Shown here piece after piece: positions 26,429 through 35,344 of a stretch of DNA of 64,000 nucleotides. A model generated the notes under the pieces. The model saw only the letters and a list, made by a program, of their open reading frames with translations. It was not told the origin of the DNA and did no database searches. The stretch spans positions 248,001 to 312,000 of the forward strand of contig NZ_BIML01000006.1 in NCBI RefSeq assembly GCF_004001065.1, given 5' to 3'. The translations under genes and the position numbers were made by a program. Position 1 is the first letter of the stretch. Each line of letters opens with the position of its first letter. The stretch is from Paenibacillus xylaniclasticus (GTDB taxonomy: Bacteria > Bacillota > Bacilli > Paenibacillales > Paenibacillaceae).

Positions 26429-26719
26429 CTATCCGATCAGCACCGTCGGCTCGCCCATGACGATAGCGTTCGGTCCGCCAGCTTCCGTAATACTGTCGCC
26501 CATTCGAACGGCGGGCAGCCCGTTAATGAATACGGTCGCGCTTCCCGCAGCAACAACACCTCCGACGTGAGGATTTGGTGTCGCGAGCGCGCAAGCATGA
26601 AAATCGGAGCCCGCGCGCCAAGCCGGTTTGCCGCCAATCAGCACATTCGAGCTGCCCGGTCCCGGGCCAAGCGGCGTGCCGTGGCTCGTAGCGTCTCCCA
26701 CTCTTGCAGCAGGGGGCAT
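26429..26719 (-). CDS. eCIS PAAR-repeat spike tip protein
   Basis: 96-residue PAAR-type protein that caps the central spike as a metal-binding needle tip. It begins 'MPPAARVGDATSHGTPL' and has 'GLPAVRMGDSITEAGGPN', with His and Cys residues placed as in zinc-binding PAAR cones. GGAAGGAAG precedes the start. It is encoded just after the spike gene. Confidence 0.92.
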   Translation of the reverse strand: MPPAARVGDATSHGTPLGPGPGSSNVLIGGKPAWRAGSDFHACALATPNPHVGGVVAAGSATVFINGLPAVRMGDSITEAGGPNAIVMGEPTVLIG

Positions 26720-26764
26720 AAGGCTTCCTTCCTTTCGTCCACTGTCTGAATGATTGCGTTACTC

Positions 26765-27415
26765 TTAATTAATCTGAACTACCGCGCCTTGAATTTTGAG
26801 CGTGCCTCCCGATTTGAGCGTCATCGACGCATCCGCTTCAATCTGGACCATGCTCGATTGAATAGTTACCTTCTGACTGCTTTTGACCGCAATTTCGCTG
26901 CCGGCTCCATCGATGACGATGGAATTGCCGCTAGAGTCCATGAATTCGAGCTTAGGCCCTCCAGAGCCATCGATGAGCGTGATCGTCTGGCCATCCTTGC
27001 TCTTAATCGTAATATTCTCCTTCCCGTCCGTATCATCGAGTACGATCTCGTGGCCGCTTCGCGACTTGATGACACGCTTATTGTTGCTGCCATCATCGTT
27101 GCTGCTTGGCGGCGCATCCTTGCCGTTCCATAACGAGCCAAGCACGTATGGATGGTTAAGGTCACCGTTCTCGAACGCGACGAGCACCTCATCGCCGACC
27201 TCTGGCAGGAAATAAATGCCCCGCTCCTTGCCGCCGCCCGGCACCGCCACTCTCGCCCAATTGCTTTCATCCGTTGCGCCGCGCCACGGGAACGTGAGCT
27301 TTACGCGCGCCAATCCATCAGGGTCCTGATTGTTCGTCACGATCCCGACCATGACTCCTTGAATGCGCGACCTGTCCTGGCTCGGCTCGAGAATGCCTTC
27401 AAGATTCATACTCAT
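26765..27415 (-). CDS. eCIS spike protein (gpV-like baseplate assembly protein)
   Basis: 216 residues. The N-terminal OB-fold has 'VMVGIVTNNQDPDGLARVKL' and 'GIYFLPEVGDEVLVAFENGD'. It is followed by a beta-helix region with alternating 'ITIKSKDGQTITLIDG' strands that forms the trimeric needle. Together with the gpD-like hub gene it replaces the single VgrG-like spike of some systems. It overlaps the hub stop by 4 bp (ATGA). Confidence 0.9.
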   Translation of the reverse strand: MSMNLEGILEPSQDRSRIQGVMVGIVTNNQDPDGLARVKLTFPWRGATDESNWARVAVPGGGKERGIYFLPEVGDEVLVAFENGDLNHPYVLGSLWNGKDAPPSSNDDGSNNKRVIKSRSGHEIVLDDTDGKENITIKSKDGQTITLIDGSGGPKLEFMDSSGNSIVIDGAGSEIAVKSSQKVTIQSSMVQIEADASMTLKSGGTLKIQGAVVQIN

Positions 27416-28497
27416 ATCGTGTTCCCCTTCACCTTAAAGGTAGTCCGGTAGCCGGACGTATCGATGCTGTGGCTCGTTTCCTCGATGTAATACGCCTTGC
27501 TGAACATCGCTCCGAGACCTGCCAGCTCGATGCGCATACCCGGCAGCAGATCAGGGATGCCGATTGACTCCGCGCTTCCGGTTACGAGACCTTCCGCCTG
27601 CTTGTTCAGAATCGCCTTGGCGATCTGGTCTGCCTCAGCTTGGGAGCTTACCGGACGACGGACGGTCTGCACCACTTTGCCCCCGAACACCTGCTTCATG
27701 TAGTCACCGCCGCTTTTGCGGCCTTTGCTCGTATCAGCCGCCCATTCGTCGCCCGCTTGCGCCTTGCCGACAATCTCCTTCTTCTCCTTCAAGTCCCAGC
27801 CCCGCACCTCGACCTCGGTCACTTGACCAGTGAGATTAACTTCGGGCCGAAAGCTGAGCAGCGACTTGCGCCATTCCAGCTTGACGAACGGATCGGCTTT
27901 CATCGCAGGCTTCTTAAAAACGAGCTTGTCGCCGGAGACAAAAAAATCGTAATAGTTTTGTTCGGCCAGCTTTTTGAGAAATTGATAGTCACTCTCCCCT
28001 TCCTGCTTCGCCAGCTTCAGATAGGTGACCGGCGTATCCTCGCAGTCCGCCTGCAGGCTGTAATCGCCCGCAATAGCAGAAGCAATGTCGCTGTGCTTGA
28101 TGTCGTCCCACGATCTAGCCTTGTTCCCTTTCATCATCGCGTAGGTGGCATCATAACCGCTGACGGTCAAATGAGGAGAGCCCGATTCGGCAAAATCGAC
28201 CGAGACCGACGTAATGACGCCGACAAGCATCCGCTTCATCTCTTTGGCGTAACCGAGCTTAATTTCGATTTTGCTGCCGAACGAGAATAAGTCGGTTACA
28301 CTTCGCAAATCCTGACGTACCGGATCGAATACGTCCTCGACCGTGAACGAGAAATATCCCGCTTCCGTCAGTGAATGCTCGACGCTAATGCCGGCAATAA
28401 CCAGCCCTTTGCGCAGCAAATCCTCGCCTTCGAGAGCAATTTCGAACCTCGGCGCGTAGAAATTGAAATATTTCTTCTCCAGTTCCGCGAACTCCAT
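27412..28497 (-). CDS. eCIS hub protein (late control gene D / gpD-like)
   Basis: 361-residue gpD-type hub that carries the spike at the tube base. Family features include 'GVITSVSVDFAESGSPHLTVSGYD', 'SDYQFLKKLAEQNYYDFFV' and the C-terminal 'PGMRIELAGLGAMFSKAYYI'. Its gene lies between the LysM adaptor (1 bp apart) and the spike (4-bp overlap), a conserved order in eCIS and P2-like tails. Confidence 0.92.
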   Translation of the reverse strand: MEFAELEKKYFNFYAPRFEIALEGEDLLRKGLVIAGISVEHSLTEAGYFSFTVEDVFDPVRQDLRSVTDLFSFGSKIEIKLGYAKEMKRMLVGVITSVSVDFAESGSPHLTVSGYDATYAMMKGNKARSWDDIKHSDIASAIAGDYSLQADCEDTPVTYLKLAKQEGESDYQFLKKLAEQNYYDFFVSGDKLVFKKPAMKADPFVKLEWRKSLLSFRPEVNLTGQVTEVEVRGWDLKEKKEIVGKAQAGDEWAADTSKGRKSGGDYMKQVFGGKVVQTVRRPVSSQAEADQIAKAILNKQAEGLVTGSAESIGIPDLLPGMRIELAGLGAMFSKAYYIEETSHSIDTSGYRTTFKVKGNTI

Positions 28498-28498
28498 C

Positions 28499-29134
28499 TT
28501 AAGCCTCCACAGGAGGAATGATTAACGTTGTGCCAACCGGCAGCTTTCTCGGGTCCGCAATGCCGTTCGCACGGGCGATGCTCCGCCACCGGCCGGGATC
28601 ACCGTATTCCCGTGCCGAGATTGCCCACAATGTATCCCCGCGTTTAACCGTCACCTTCTTCGTCTGATCCGCCTGATTCGTCGTCTGCTGCTGCTGCTCC
28701 GTCATCGTCCGGTATTCCCGGAACGTGACGCTGAGCGTCGCCCGGACGGGAATGCCGGAATCGAGAAACATCGTAAACCGCTGCGAGGCCCGTTCAAGAA
28801 CAGCCTTGAACTGCAGCTTGCCCCAAATCACCATGCATACCGGAGGCGCATGCAGATCTGGATGAATGTCGAGCAGCCCTGTTACTTGACTCGTATACTG
28901 CCGGACGTCGACGCCTCGCTCATATGTATCGAAGAAGAGGTCCATCGTCAGCGTCTGACCGCCGCCGCCGATAAATTGGGTGACAGGCGCCGGCAGGCCG
29001 GGTATGACCGTGCTTTGCAGTTGATTGCTCTTGTCGATCGAATACTCCGCTGGGTTAAACAACACCGTCACGGCTTCGCCTTTCTTGTTGCCATCGTAAT
29101 CAAGCGGCTGTATCATCGCCTTCTCCAATGCCAT
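28499..29134 (-). CDS. eCIS LysM tube-baseplate adaptor (Afp7-type)
   Basis: 211 residues. The N-terminal about 150 residues have the 'VTVLFNPAEYSIDKSNQL' and 'LTMDLFFDTYERGVDVR' motifs of the eCIS/T4 gp53-type adaptor. The C-terminal LysM (about 160-207) reads 'VKRGDTLWAISAREYGDPG' and 'RKLPVGTTLIIPP'. In this family the LysM domain joins tube initiator and hub rather than binding the cell wall. The gene is placed exactly before the hub. Confidence 0.92.
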   Translation of the reverse strand: MALEKAMIQPLDYDGNKKGEAVTVLFNPAEYSIDKSNQLQSTVIPGLPAPVTQFIGGGGQTLTMDLFFDTYERGVDVRQYTSQVTGLLDIHPDLHAPPVCMVIWGKLQFKAVLERASQRFTMFLDSGIPVRATLSVTFREYRTMTEQQQQTTNQADQTKKVTVKRGDTLWAISAREYGDPGRWRSIARANGIADPRKLPVGTTLIIPPVEA

Positions 29135-29190
29135 GCGCGCACTCTTCTCCTTTAATCATCTAAATAACCGGGTGTGCCTCCTTATCGAGG

Positions 29191-31260
29191 CTACAGCCCT
29201 CGCCGTTCCTTCGCGATGCGAAGCTTCCGCTCCAGCAGCCGATAGACTTGCTCCGTCAGCCGCTTCAGCTCGGCATCCGTCATCGCCGCACCAACGCTGG
29301 CGAGAGGTGCTGGCGGATGAGCGCCATTGTGATGCGGCCGCCCTGCCTGCACGCCTGACAGCGCTCCGCCTCCGCTTGGCGGCCTGCTCTCCTGCGGCGC
29401 TTCCACGCTGCGGCTTGGCGCTTCGCTTTCACCCGCCGACGGATGCCGCAGCTCTGCCGACATCAGCGTCGTATGTGGAGCGGCAGGGAGACGCTGCGGC
29501 GTTATAGACGCTGCGGACGGTAGTGCTGTCTGCATTGCCGGTCCAACGGTCATTAATGCCGGAAGCAGCTGTGATGCGGACCGGCTGCGTTCCACTGAAG
29601 CAGCTCGCGGCGCGGCCGGAATGTCAGCAAGCCGCAACGCGGCGTCATGCAGCGGGAGCGAAGGCTGCTGTATGTCAGCCGTTGGCGATAGCCGCAGCGT
29701 GGCCTGCTGTATGCCTGCCGTCTGCGATAGCCGCAGCGTGGCCTGCTGTATGCCTGCCGTCTGCGATGGCCGCAGTGTGGCCTGCTGCATGCCAGCCGTT
29801 GGCGATAGCCGCAGCGAAGGCTGCTGTATGCCAGCCGTCTGCGATAGCCGCAGCGAAGGCTGCTGTATGCCAGCCGTCTGCGATAGCCGCAGCGTGGCCT
29901 GCTGCATGCCAGCCGTTAGCGGCAAGGCTGTCTGCAAGACAGACTGCGCGTTAGGTAGCACGGTCAGCAGTAGTAAGCTTCGTTGAGTGGGCAGCCACCC
30001 TCGCGAACGATCCACTTGCCGGTCTGACAGCGCTATTAGGCTTGCTTTTGTTAAACTATGGAAGGGGCTTGCAGCATCGTCCTCAGCAACAAGCGGGATT
30101 GGAATCGGTTGAGCACGCACGAAACGTAATGTTACTTCATCCCTAATCAACTGGTTGGACTGCATTAGTCGTTCATTACGATCCCGCTCCATACTTGGTA
30201 CTAATGCAGCCTGCATTTGTGCACGATTGAAGGTCACGCGATTCTCGTTCATCCCGCTGCTGCTCGTCCAGCGCTCATTACCACCAATTCCGTGAATAGA
30301 TGCTTCGTCCATGCTTGTCCGGACCGGCCGCTCTTGAATCCAGCCGAACCCCCCGCGAGCATCCTGATGCACCAGGCGTTCGAATACATCTAGATCCGCT
30401 ATCGCCTTGACGCGAGTAAGGGCATCTTTGTTCAACACCGCTCTCGTCGGCAGAGCAGATGCAATGATCCGAGCCTGCACGGATGACTTGGACAACAGAA
30501 TCGGTTGATCGACTTGTAGAACAGCTGGCGAACGTCCAAACCCGCTCGCTGGCTGGTTTACAGCAGCAGCCGCGTTCTCCTCACGAACTCGAGCTCGCTC
30601 GTCCCGTCTAACATCGCGCCCCCATAACCGCCCGGCCCCCTGACTGCGGGCTGGCATTACGCCCTTCGCGCTTTCGCGGAACTGCAGTCGCCGACCTGCC
30701 TCCGCTGGCAGTTGAACAGCTGCTGGCTCTGCAGTTCCAACGCCGGACGGCTCCAACCGTGCATGCTGCAAAAGAACATTTGCAACCGGAGATAATAGGC
30801 TCCGCAGCTGACCAGCCCGTAACGTTATCCCCACGTTCCGTATCTCCCTAACGAACAGAGGAGCAAGACCGGGGCTCGTAGGCTGAAGCGTTCTGCGGCC
30901 GAAATCGGATCGGGACGGCGGGACGGCTCCTTCCAGCCATGCCCGGTCTATCCTCATTCCATCCGGTATTCGATCAGCTTCGGCTATCAAGAGATACAGC
31001 GGCGTATTCATGCTCCTCCGCGCCGCACCCGCCTCTTCCATCCGTGCGGACGCAGAGCGGAAGCTCACAGCCGTCTCCCTGACGATCAGCGTCCGCTCCG
31101 TCCACCGCTCCACGATGCGCTCGGCGGGCGCCTGCTCTTCCGGACCCATCCAATAGATTAATGCGGCCATCACCGCGGGTCGACTCACTTCTCCCGTATG
31201 CTTCGCCATCAGCCCCGCAGCGAAGCTCGGATCGGATACGAGCTTCAGCCGCGCTGTCAT
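29191..31260 (-). CDS. Large repeat-containing eCIS protein of unknown role
   Basis: 689 residues. The first about 130 residues look folded ('[20 protein letters not shown]'). The long middle is Arg/Ala/Gln/Ser-rich and probably disordered. Residues about 445-536 hold seven copies of a 13-residue repeat of the type '[13 protein letters not shown]'. The last 30 residues form a charged amphipathic helix ('[16 protein letters not shown]'), which I recall from small proteins at this position in other eCIS loci. A frame extends upstream, but the ATG at 31260 overlaps the tube stop by 4 bp and is preferred. No separate tape-measure gene is seen, and this one sits where it could serve as length ruler or hub plug. 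The function is inference. Confidence 0.6.
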   Translation of the reverse strand: MTARLKLVSDPSFAAGLMAKHTGEVSRPAVMAALIYWMGPEEQAPAERIVERWTERTLIVRETAVSFRSASARMEEAGAARRSMNTPLYLLIAEADRIPDGMRIDRAWLEGAVPPSRSDFGRRTLQPTSPGLAPLFVREIRNVGITLRAGQLRSLLSPVANVLLQHARLEPSGVGTAEPAAVQLPAEAGRRLQFRESAKGVMPARSQGAGRLWGRDVRRDERARVREENAAAAVNQPASGFGRSPAVLQVDQPILLSKSSVQARIIASALPTRAVLNKDALTRVKAIADLDVFERLVHQDARGGFGWIQERPVRTSMDEASIHGIGGNERWTSSSGMNENRVTFNRAQMQAALVPSMERDRNERLMQSNQLIRDEVTLRFVRAQPIPIPLVAEDDAASPFHSLTKASLIALSDRQVDRSRGWLPTQRSLLLLTVLPNAQSVLQTALPLTAGMQQATLRLSQTAGIQQPSLRLSQTAGIQQPSLRLSPTAGMQQATLRPSQTAGIQQATLRLSQTAGIQQATLRLSPTADIQQPSLPLHDAALRLADIPAAPRAASVERSRSASQLLPALMTVGPAMQTALPSAASITPQRLPAAPHTTLMSAELRHPSAGESEAPSRSVEAPQESRPPSGGGALSGVQAGRPHHNGAHPPAPLASVGAAMTDAELKRLTEQVYRLLERKLRIAKERRGL
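29653..29925. repeat. Seven 39-bp tandem repeats
   Basis: A 273-bp array of seven in-frame 39-bp units encoding 'L(S/P)(Q/P/L)TA(G/D)(I/M)QQ(A/P)(T/S)L(R/P)'. Units are nearly identical at the DNA level with two alternating variants, a pattern expected from slippage, so copy number probably varies between strains. Confidence 0.92.
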
Positions 31261-31700
31261 ATCCCGTCTACCGTCAAGCCCTGGTGTACGAGCTCGATCG
31301 ATTCGATCGCAACCCCGCTGCTGTCCGCCCTCAGCTCTGGACCCGACCACTTCACCGGATATGCGCCGGCGAAATTCCAACGCCACGCCTCGTTGCCGTC
31401 CGCATCCAGCAAAATAATCGAGCCTTCGCGCCGCTTGGGCAGCCAGCCCTCCGAAGCAGCCTTGAACCAAAGGTAGAGCTCATCCGAATCGGTAATGCCG
31501 CGCTTTAATATTAAATTCGATTGCCGCGTTATTCGGGGAAGCCGATGGATGTACGTATTAACGCCGCCCTCCCGGTACTCCTCCATCTCGATCTCCGCTT
31601 CGATTCCATGCACTTCACTGAACCCGCCGGCGATTACCCCGTCGAGCTCGATCAGAAACCGGAACCCGACAAGCGGGTCCCTCCTTGCTCCTGTCGGCAT
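31257..31700 (-). CDS. eCIS inner tube protein (gp19-like, second tube / initiator)
   Basis: 147-residue tail-tube protein of the T4 gp19 / Afp5 class: '[23 protein letters not shown]', '[16 protein letters not shown]' and '[16 protein letters not shown]'. It is diverged from the main tube protein encoded at 32421 and lies next to the LysM-side genes, so it is probably the tube initiator ring. The start at 31700 was chosen because GGAGGGG is 8 nt upstream; six codons of open frame lie before it. Confidence 0.9.
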   Translation of the reverse strand: MPTGARRDPLVGFRFLIELDGVIAGGFSEVHGIEAEIEMEEYREGGVNTYIHRLPRITRQSNLILKRGITDSDELYLWFKAASEGWLPKRREGSIILLDADGNEAWRWNFAGAYPVKWSGPELRADSSGVAIESIELVHQGLTVDGI

Positions 31701-31721
31701 GTACCGCCCCTCCTGCACCGC

Positions 31722-31907
31722 TTATGTTGCAAAAATATTTTTCGGCTCCTTGCTTGTCTTCTGGTGTATCCGCGATATTTCATCGCACCAGCGCCGCCGC
31801 TCCCGATGATCCATCCCCATAATGTCGTCGTGACTCCAATGGAAGTAATACGCAATAAAAGCGACCTCTTCATAGAGACGATCGATCGGGTAGCCGCTTA
31901 ATACTCC
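31722..31907 (-). CDS. DUF6760-like small protein, probably made by -1 frameshift
   Basis: The minus strand encodes 61 residues in the -1 frame relative to the tail-assembly gene. The core is 'YPIDRLYEEVAFIAYYFHW' followed by 'DHRERRRWCDEI', matching what I recall of the DUF6760 family of eCIS loci. Between the last in-frame stop (31941-31943) and this core there is no ATG, GTG or TTG; the first in-frame ATG is inside the conserved core. A five-G run at 31906-31910 precedes the zero-frame stop (31898-31900). Expression as a C-terminal extension of the upstream protein by -1 slippage is therefore likely, as for the paired tail-assembly chaperones of lambda (G/GT) and P2 (E/E'). Confidence 0.65.
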   Translation of the reverse strand, partial: GVLSGYPIDRLYEEVAFIAYYFHWSHDDIMGMDHRERRRWCDEISRIHQKTSKEPKNIFAT

Positions 31908-32266
31908 CCCGCAGCAGCAATCTCCAAGTGAAAGTGATGCTCACATTTCGGACATTCCGCCTCAATAGATGCGCCGCCATCCTCGTTGATCCGTTTATAA
32001 AAAGCCTGTAGATAAGCCAGATCAGACGAGAACAGCCCTTCGATCACAGCCGGATTAATAACCTGGAGATCGCCGAGCTTCGTAATAACGCGTGATAATA
32101 AAATAATGGTCAAATAAGCTGGGTTCTGCTGAACACGCGGGTCCTTCAACGGTAAAATCTCATCCGCAGCCGTCGACAGTCTCATGATGCCATGCCGGTG
32201 CAGCGTCCCTTGCCGATCGACGTACCCTTTCGGAAGCACAAATTCAAACTCCGTCTCAAAAGCCAT
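31898..32266 (-). CDS. eCIS tail assembly protein (zero-frame product)
   Basis: 122-residue protein with 'FVLPKGYVDRQGTLHRHG' at the start, then 'LSRVITKLGDLQVINPAVIEGL' and a C-terminal 'CPKCEHHF' that resembles half a zinc site. This family sits after the main tube gene in eCIS and phage-tail loci and is thought to act in assembly. The start at 32266 is the family-like 'MAFETEFEF' with GAGAGG about 11 nt upstream. Its last codons overlap the DUF6760-like frame and contain the putative slip site. Confidence 0.8.
   Translation of the reverse strand: MAFETEFEFVLPKGYVDRQGTLHRHGIMRLSTAADEILPLKDPRVQQNPAYLTIILLSRVITKLGDLQVINPAVIEGLFSSDLAYLQAFYKRINEDGGASIEAECPKCEHHFHLEIAAAGEY
31904..31912 (-). promoter_or_regulatory. 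Putative -1 ribosomal slip site
   Basis: Zero-frame codons GCG GGG GAG on the minus strand. The GGG codon can re-pair perfectly one base back within the G run (31906-31910). The A-site codon would re-pair imperfectly, so this is not a textbook XXXYYYZ site. It lies six bases before the zero-frame TAA. Confidence 0.5.
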
Positions 32267-32302
32267 GATGATTTCATCCTCTCGATTAATATATAGGTTC
32301 AT

Positions 32303-32420
32303 AATCTGTGCGTTCGAATAAATACCCGCAGCCGGGACCAGCGCCTAGAATGCTGCTTCCGTTAGAATGCAGTCTATCTTGGCTCAGGTCCCTGCCGCCA
32401 TCGAGTGATCCATGACCGTT
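32303..32420. other. Gap between main tube and tail-assembly genes
   Basis: About 118 bp without a gene. GGGACC and GGTCCC can pair to make a loose hairpin that could lower read-through after the highly expressed tube gene. The evidence is weak. Confidence 0.25.
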
Positions 32421-32858
32421 CTAGCTTTCGCGAACCATACCCTCATGCGCAATTTCAAGCGACTCAATGCCGACCTCACTGCTCTTCGCGCTGAAGTCAG
32501 GCGCATCGTATTTCGTCGGCCAAGCATTAATAAAGTTCCAGCGCGATTTGTCGCTGCCCGTCTCATCGACGAGTACGATCGAAATATTTTTGCGCTGTAC
32601 GTTACCCTTTGTCACTTCGTTATACCAGTTATAAATCTCCATTGAATCGGTAATGCCCCACTTCAGGCTGATGTTCCCGTACTTCGTCAAGCCGCTTAGC
32701 TTACGCATCGTCGTCGGCTCGTTCCCCTCGCGATATTCGACAACATCAACCGTAGAATCAAAGCCAGACACATCCGTAAAGCCTGCCTGCTGCAAGCCGT
32801 CGATTTCAACCCGGAACCGGAAATTGCGGTAAGGATCCCTTCTTTGACCCGTTGCCAT
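32421..32858 (-). CDS. eCIS main inner tube protein (gp19-like)
   Basis: 145-residue tube subunit: 'DPYRNFRFRVEIDGLQQAGF', 'YREGNEPTTMRKLSGLTKYG', 'KWGITDSMEIYNWYNEV' and a C-terminal 'SSEVGIESLEIAHEG'. It polymerises as hexameric rings inside the sheath and forms the needle lumen. It follows the sheath gene by about 40 bp, the usual eCIS order. Confidence 0.93.
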   Translation of the reverse strand: MATGQRRDPYRNFRFRVEIDGLQQAGFTDVSGFDSTVDVVEYREGNEPTTMRKLSGLTKYGNISLKWGITDSMEIYNWYNEVTKGNVQRKNISIVLVDETGSDKSRWNFINAWPTKYDAPDFSAKSSEVGIESLEIAHEGMVRES

Positions 32859-32898
32859 CGCTTGCTTCCCCCTAACGAATAATGAATGAGTTCATAAA

Positions 32899-34443
32899 TT
32901 ATTGAGAATCAGCACTGCCGGACAGCTGTGCGATTCGGAAGATGACGAATTCGGCCGGACGAACAGGCGCTACGCCAATTAATACGATTAAGCGGCCGTT
33001 ATTAATGTCGTCCTGCGTCATCGTGGAACGGTCGACCTTCACGAAGAACGCTTCCTCCGCTTTGGAGCCTACCAGCGCACCATCGCGCCAGATCCGCGTC
33101 AAAAACTCGTTAACCGTTCTTCTTACGCGCGCCCACAGCTTGTCGTCATTCGGCTCGAACACGACCCATTGCGTGCCGTTATAAATCGATTCCTCCAGGT
33201 AGATGAACAGACGACGGACATTGACATACTTCCACAGCGGATCGCTGGACAGCGTTCTGGCTCCCCATACGCGAATACCGCGGCCAGGAAATGCACGAAT
33301 GACGTTAACGCCCTTCGGGTTCAACAGATCCTGCTCGCCCTTCGTAATCTGGAACTCCAGATCGACGACGCCGCGAAGCGTATCGTTGGCCGGCGCTTTA
33401 TGTACGCCGCGCTCAACATCGGTGCGGGCATATAGACCTAGCACATGACCGCCTGGCGGCACGACCTGCTGCATGCCGGTATCCGGGTTCACAACCTTCA
33501 CCCAAGGATAATAGAACGCCGCATATTTTGTATCCTCGATCGTATCGCGCGGATTCAGCTCGCTAACCTTCTTCTGCCGCTCCGAATCTAGAACGACGAA
33601 CCGGTCCTTCAGCTTCTCAGCATGGCTGATGAGAGCCACCGCGAGTCCGTTAACCGCCAATGCATTCGGGGAATAGAGAAGTGAAATATCGTCGATTGCA
33701 TCCAGCGCCGTCAAGCCTCGGCGTTGACCTGGCTGGTCGATATCATCACGGATGAAATCCGACAGAACGAGCTTCTGCTCATCATCTTCCTCCGTGCCAT
33801 AGTCGGCTCCGCCATCCAAATAAGTAATCACGCTCGCATCCGGCAGAAGCACCGCTTGGTCCGGCACAGCAGATAGGCGGATCAGACTGGAGCTGCCATT
33901 AACCTTCTTCGCATAATAATCCGGGGAGTCCGATTAGATCGATACATTATCGTATTGCTCGGCAGCAGCTGGACGCGGCAGCGTCTTCGTATCCGTCTCC
34001 GGGTCATAGGCTGTTTTGGGAAGCTTGCGCCAATAGTAGACTGAAATTTTGAACGTGTCGGCCGCCGTGCCTTTACCGACTTTAACCGCTACTCGCTCGC
34101 CCCATGAGCCTGCACCGATCGCTTCGACCAAGAGCGCATCGTTGCCGCCTTTCTTGAGCGTCAGCTTAGCGGTGCTCGCCGCCTTGCTCACGACTCTGGC
34201 AATATAGGCGCGCTGGCCGCCATTATCGAAAAAACCTTGAACAGCATATGGCAAATAGGACGTGTCGCTGTAGCTGCCGAACTTCCGCTGATAGTCCAGC
34301 CAGCTCGTTACGAGCTCCGGCGTCGTCGGCCCCCGCTCCGTCTCACCCAAAAATCCCGCGGTACTCGTCGATACCCCTTCAACGGGCTTGCTGCCGATTT
34401 CAATTTCTTCCACATATACGCCTGGGGACAAATATTCCGGCAT
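32899..34443 (-). pseudogene. eCIS contractile sheath gene interrupted by an in-frame TAA
   Basis: The reading frame encodes a complete sheath-length product (515 codons), but a TAA at 33934-33936 (after '...EQYDNVSI') stops it after about 169 residues. Translation in the same frame continues 'SDSPDYYAKKVNGSSSLIRL' and then the rest of a canonical sheath (322 residues, ending with the 'AEFVIFRIAQLSG' type C-terminus). No base is inserted or lost. The N-terminus 'YLSPGVYVEEIEIGSKPVEGV' and the GGAGG-spaced start at 34443 are normal. One substitution (for example GAA to TAA) explains it. No Shine-Dalgarno precedes the GTG at 33867, so restart looks poor. It is the only sheath gene in the locus. 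It could be an inactivating mutation, a sequencing error or, less likely, read-through. Confidence 0.88.
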
Positions 34444-34480
34444 GGTCATTTCCTCCTCGACATGAATAAATTAACGGTTG

Positions 34481-35344
34481 CTATATAGACAACAGTGTCA
34501 GAACGCCGAGTGATGCCGTCCGGCCTTCCTCGCACTGAATATCCCGATTAATGGTTGAATATCCGTCCTTCGATACCGTTAAGGCGACAAAGCCTCGGCT
34601 AAGCGGCAGCCGAAGGAATGGGATCGCGATCTCGCCGCGAAGATCAGTACGAACCTCGTATTGATTTAATAGCTTAACGGCATAGACGGCAGTGCCCGCT
34701 GGATGTGGATAACGGATCGGTGCAGTGAGCGGATAGCCTTCCGCAGCGGCGTTGGCCGGAATGGGCGATGCTAGACGAACGTACTCCAGTCGACTGGACT
34801 GGGTATTCTTCAGCAGCAGCACGGAACCGGACTGCAGCCCGTCAAGCCCGATGCCAGCAAGCTTGATCCTCGTCGTGTCCGGTTCAGCCGCAGAAGCCAG
34901 TGCAGCAGTATAACTGCTGTCCGGCTCGAACAGCTCTGCCCTTACATCTGCGCCTTCTACCGCCCGATCGGACGGCAGCCGCACGATTGCACGAATCAAC
35001 GTTACGTGGCTCGCAAAAGGATAGCTAGGCTTCGGAAGAAGCGGCACGTCAACCGTAACGGGCAGCGCATCAGTAGACAGAGGCACTGTCAACGTCTGCT
35101 CTACGCTAATGTAGTGCTGAGACTCTACCTGCACCGTGTACACCCCGCTCATCAAGCCGGTATACACGTACCAGCCGCTCCGATTCCGGATTGGCGGCTT
35201 CTCCACAGCCACCAGCCGTACCGTCACGTCGCCGATGAGTGAGCCACTCGGCGACAGCGTATCATACGGGCGTACAGCAGCGGATACAACCGTCCTCAGC
35301 AGCTCAGGCTGTCCTGCGAACGACGGCTTCATCATTCCGCTCAT
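34481..35344 (-). CDS. eCIS-associated protein with carboxypeptidase-regulatory-like beta domains
   Basis: 287 residues without a signal peptide. Two beta-sandwich-like segments are visible: residues about 25-100 ('DVTVRLVAVEKPPI', 'YTGLMSGVYTVQVESQHYI') and about 215-287 ('YEVRTDLRGEIAIPFLRLPL', 'FVALTVSKDGYSTI'). These resemble CarboxypepD_reg or PEGA-type folds. Such proteins occur next to DUF4255 cap genes in eCIS loci and may decorate the cap. The function is inferred only from context. It overlaps the cap gene by 4 bp. Confidence 0.65.
   Translation of the reverse strand: MSGMMKPSFAGQPELLRTVVSAAVRPYDTLSPSGSLIGDVTVRLVAVEKPPIRNRSGWYVYTGLMSGVYTVQVESQHYISVEQTLTVPLSTDALPVTVDVPLLPKPSYPFASHVTLIRAIVRLPSDRAVEGADVRAELFEPDSSYTAALASAAEPDTTRIKLAGIGLDGLQSGSVLLLKNTQSSRLEYVRLASPIPANAAAEGYPLTAPIRYPHPAGTAVYAVKLLNQYEVRTDLRGEIAIPFLRLPLSRGFVALTVSKDGYSTINRDIQCEEGRTASLGVLTLLSI

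Noticed and set aside
29653-29925. CRISPR array
   Set aside because: The 39-bp units abut without spacers and are an in-frame protein repeat.
33868-33933. Two separate sheath genes
   Set aside because: The two parts are in the same frame, joined by 22 sense codons that match canonical sheath sequence; no start signal precedes the second part.
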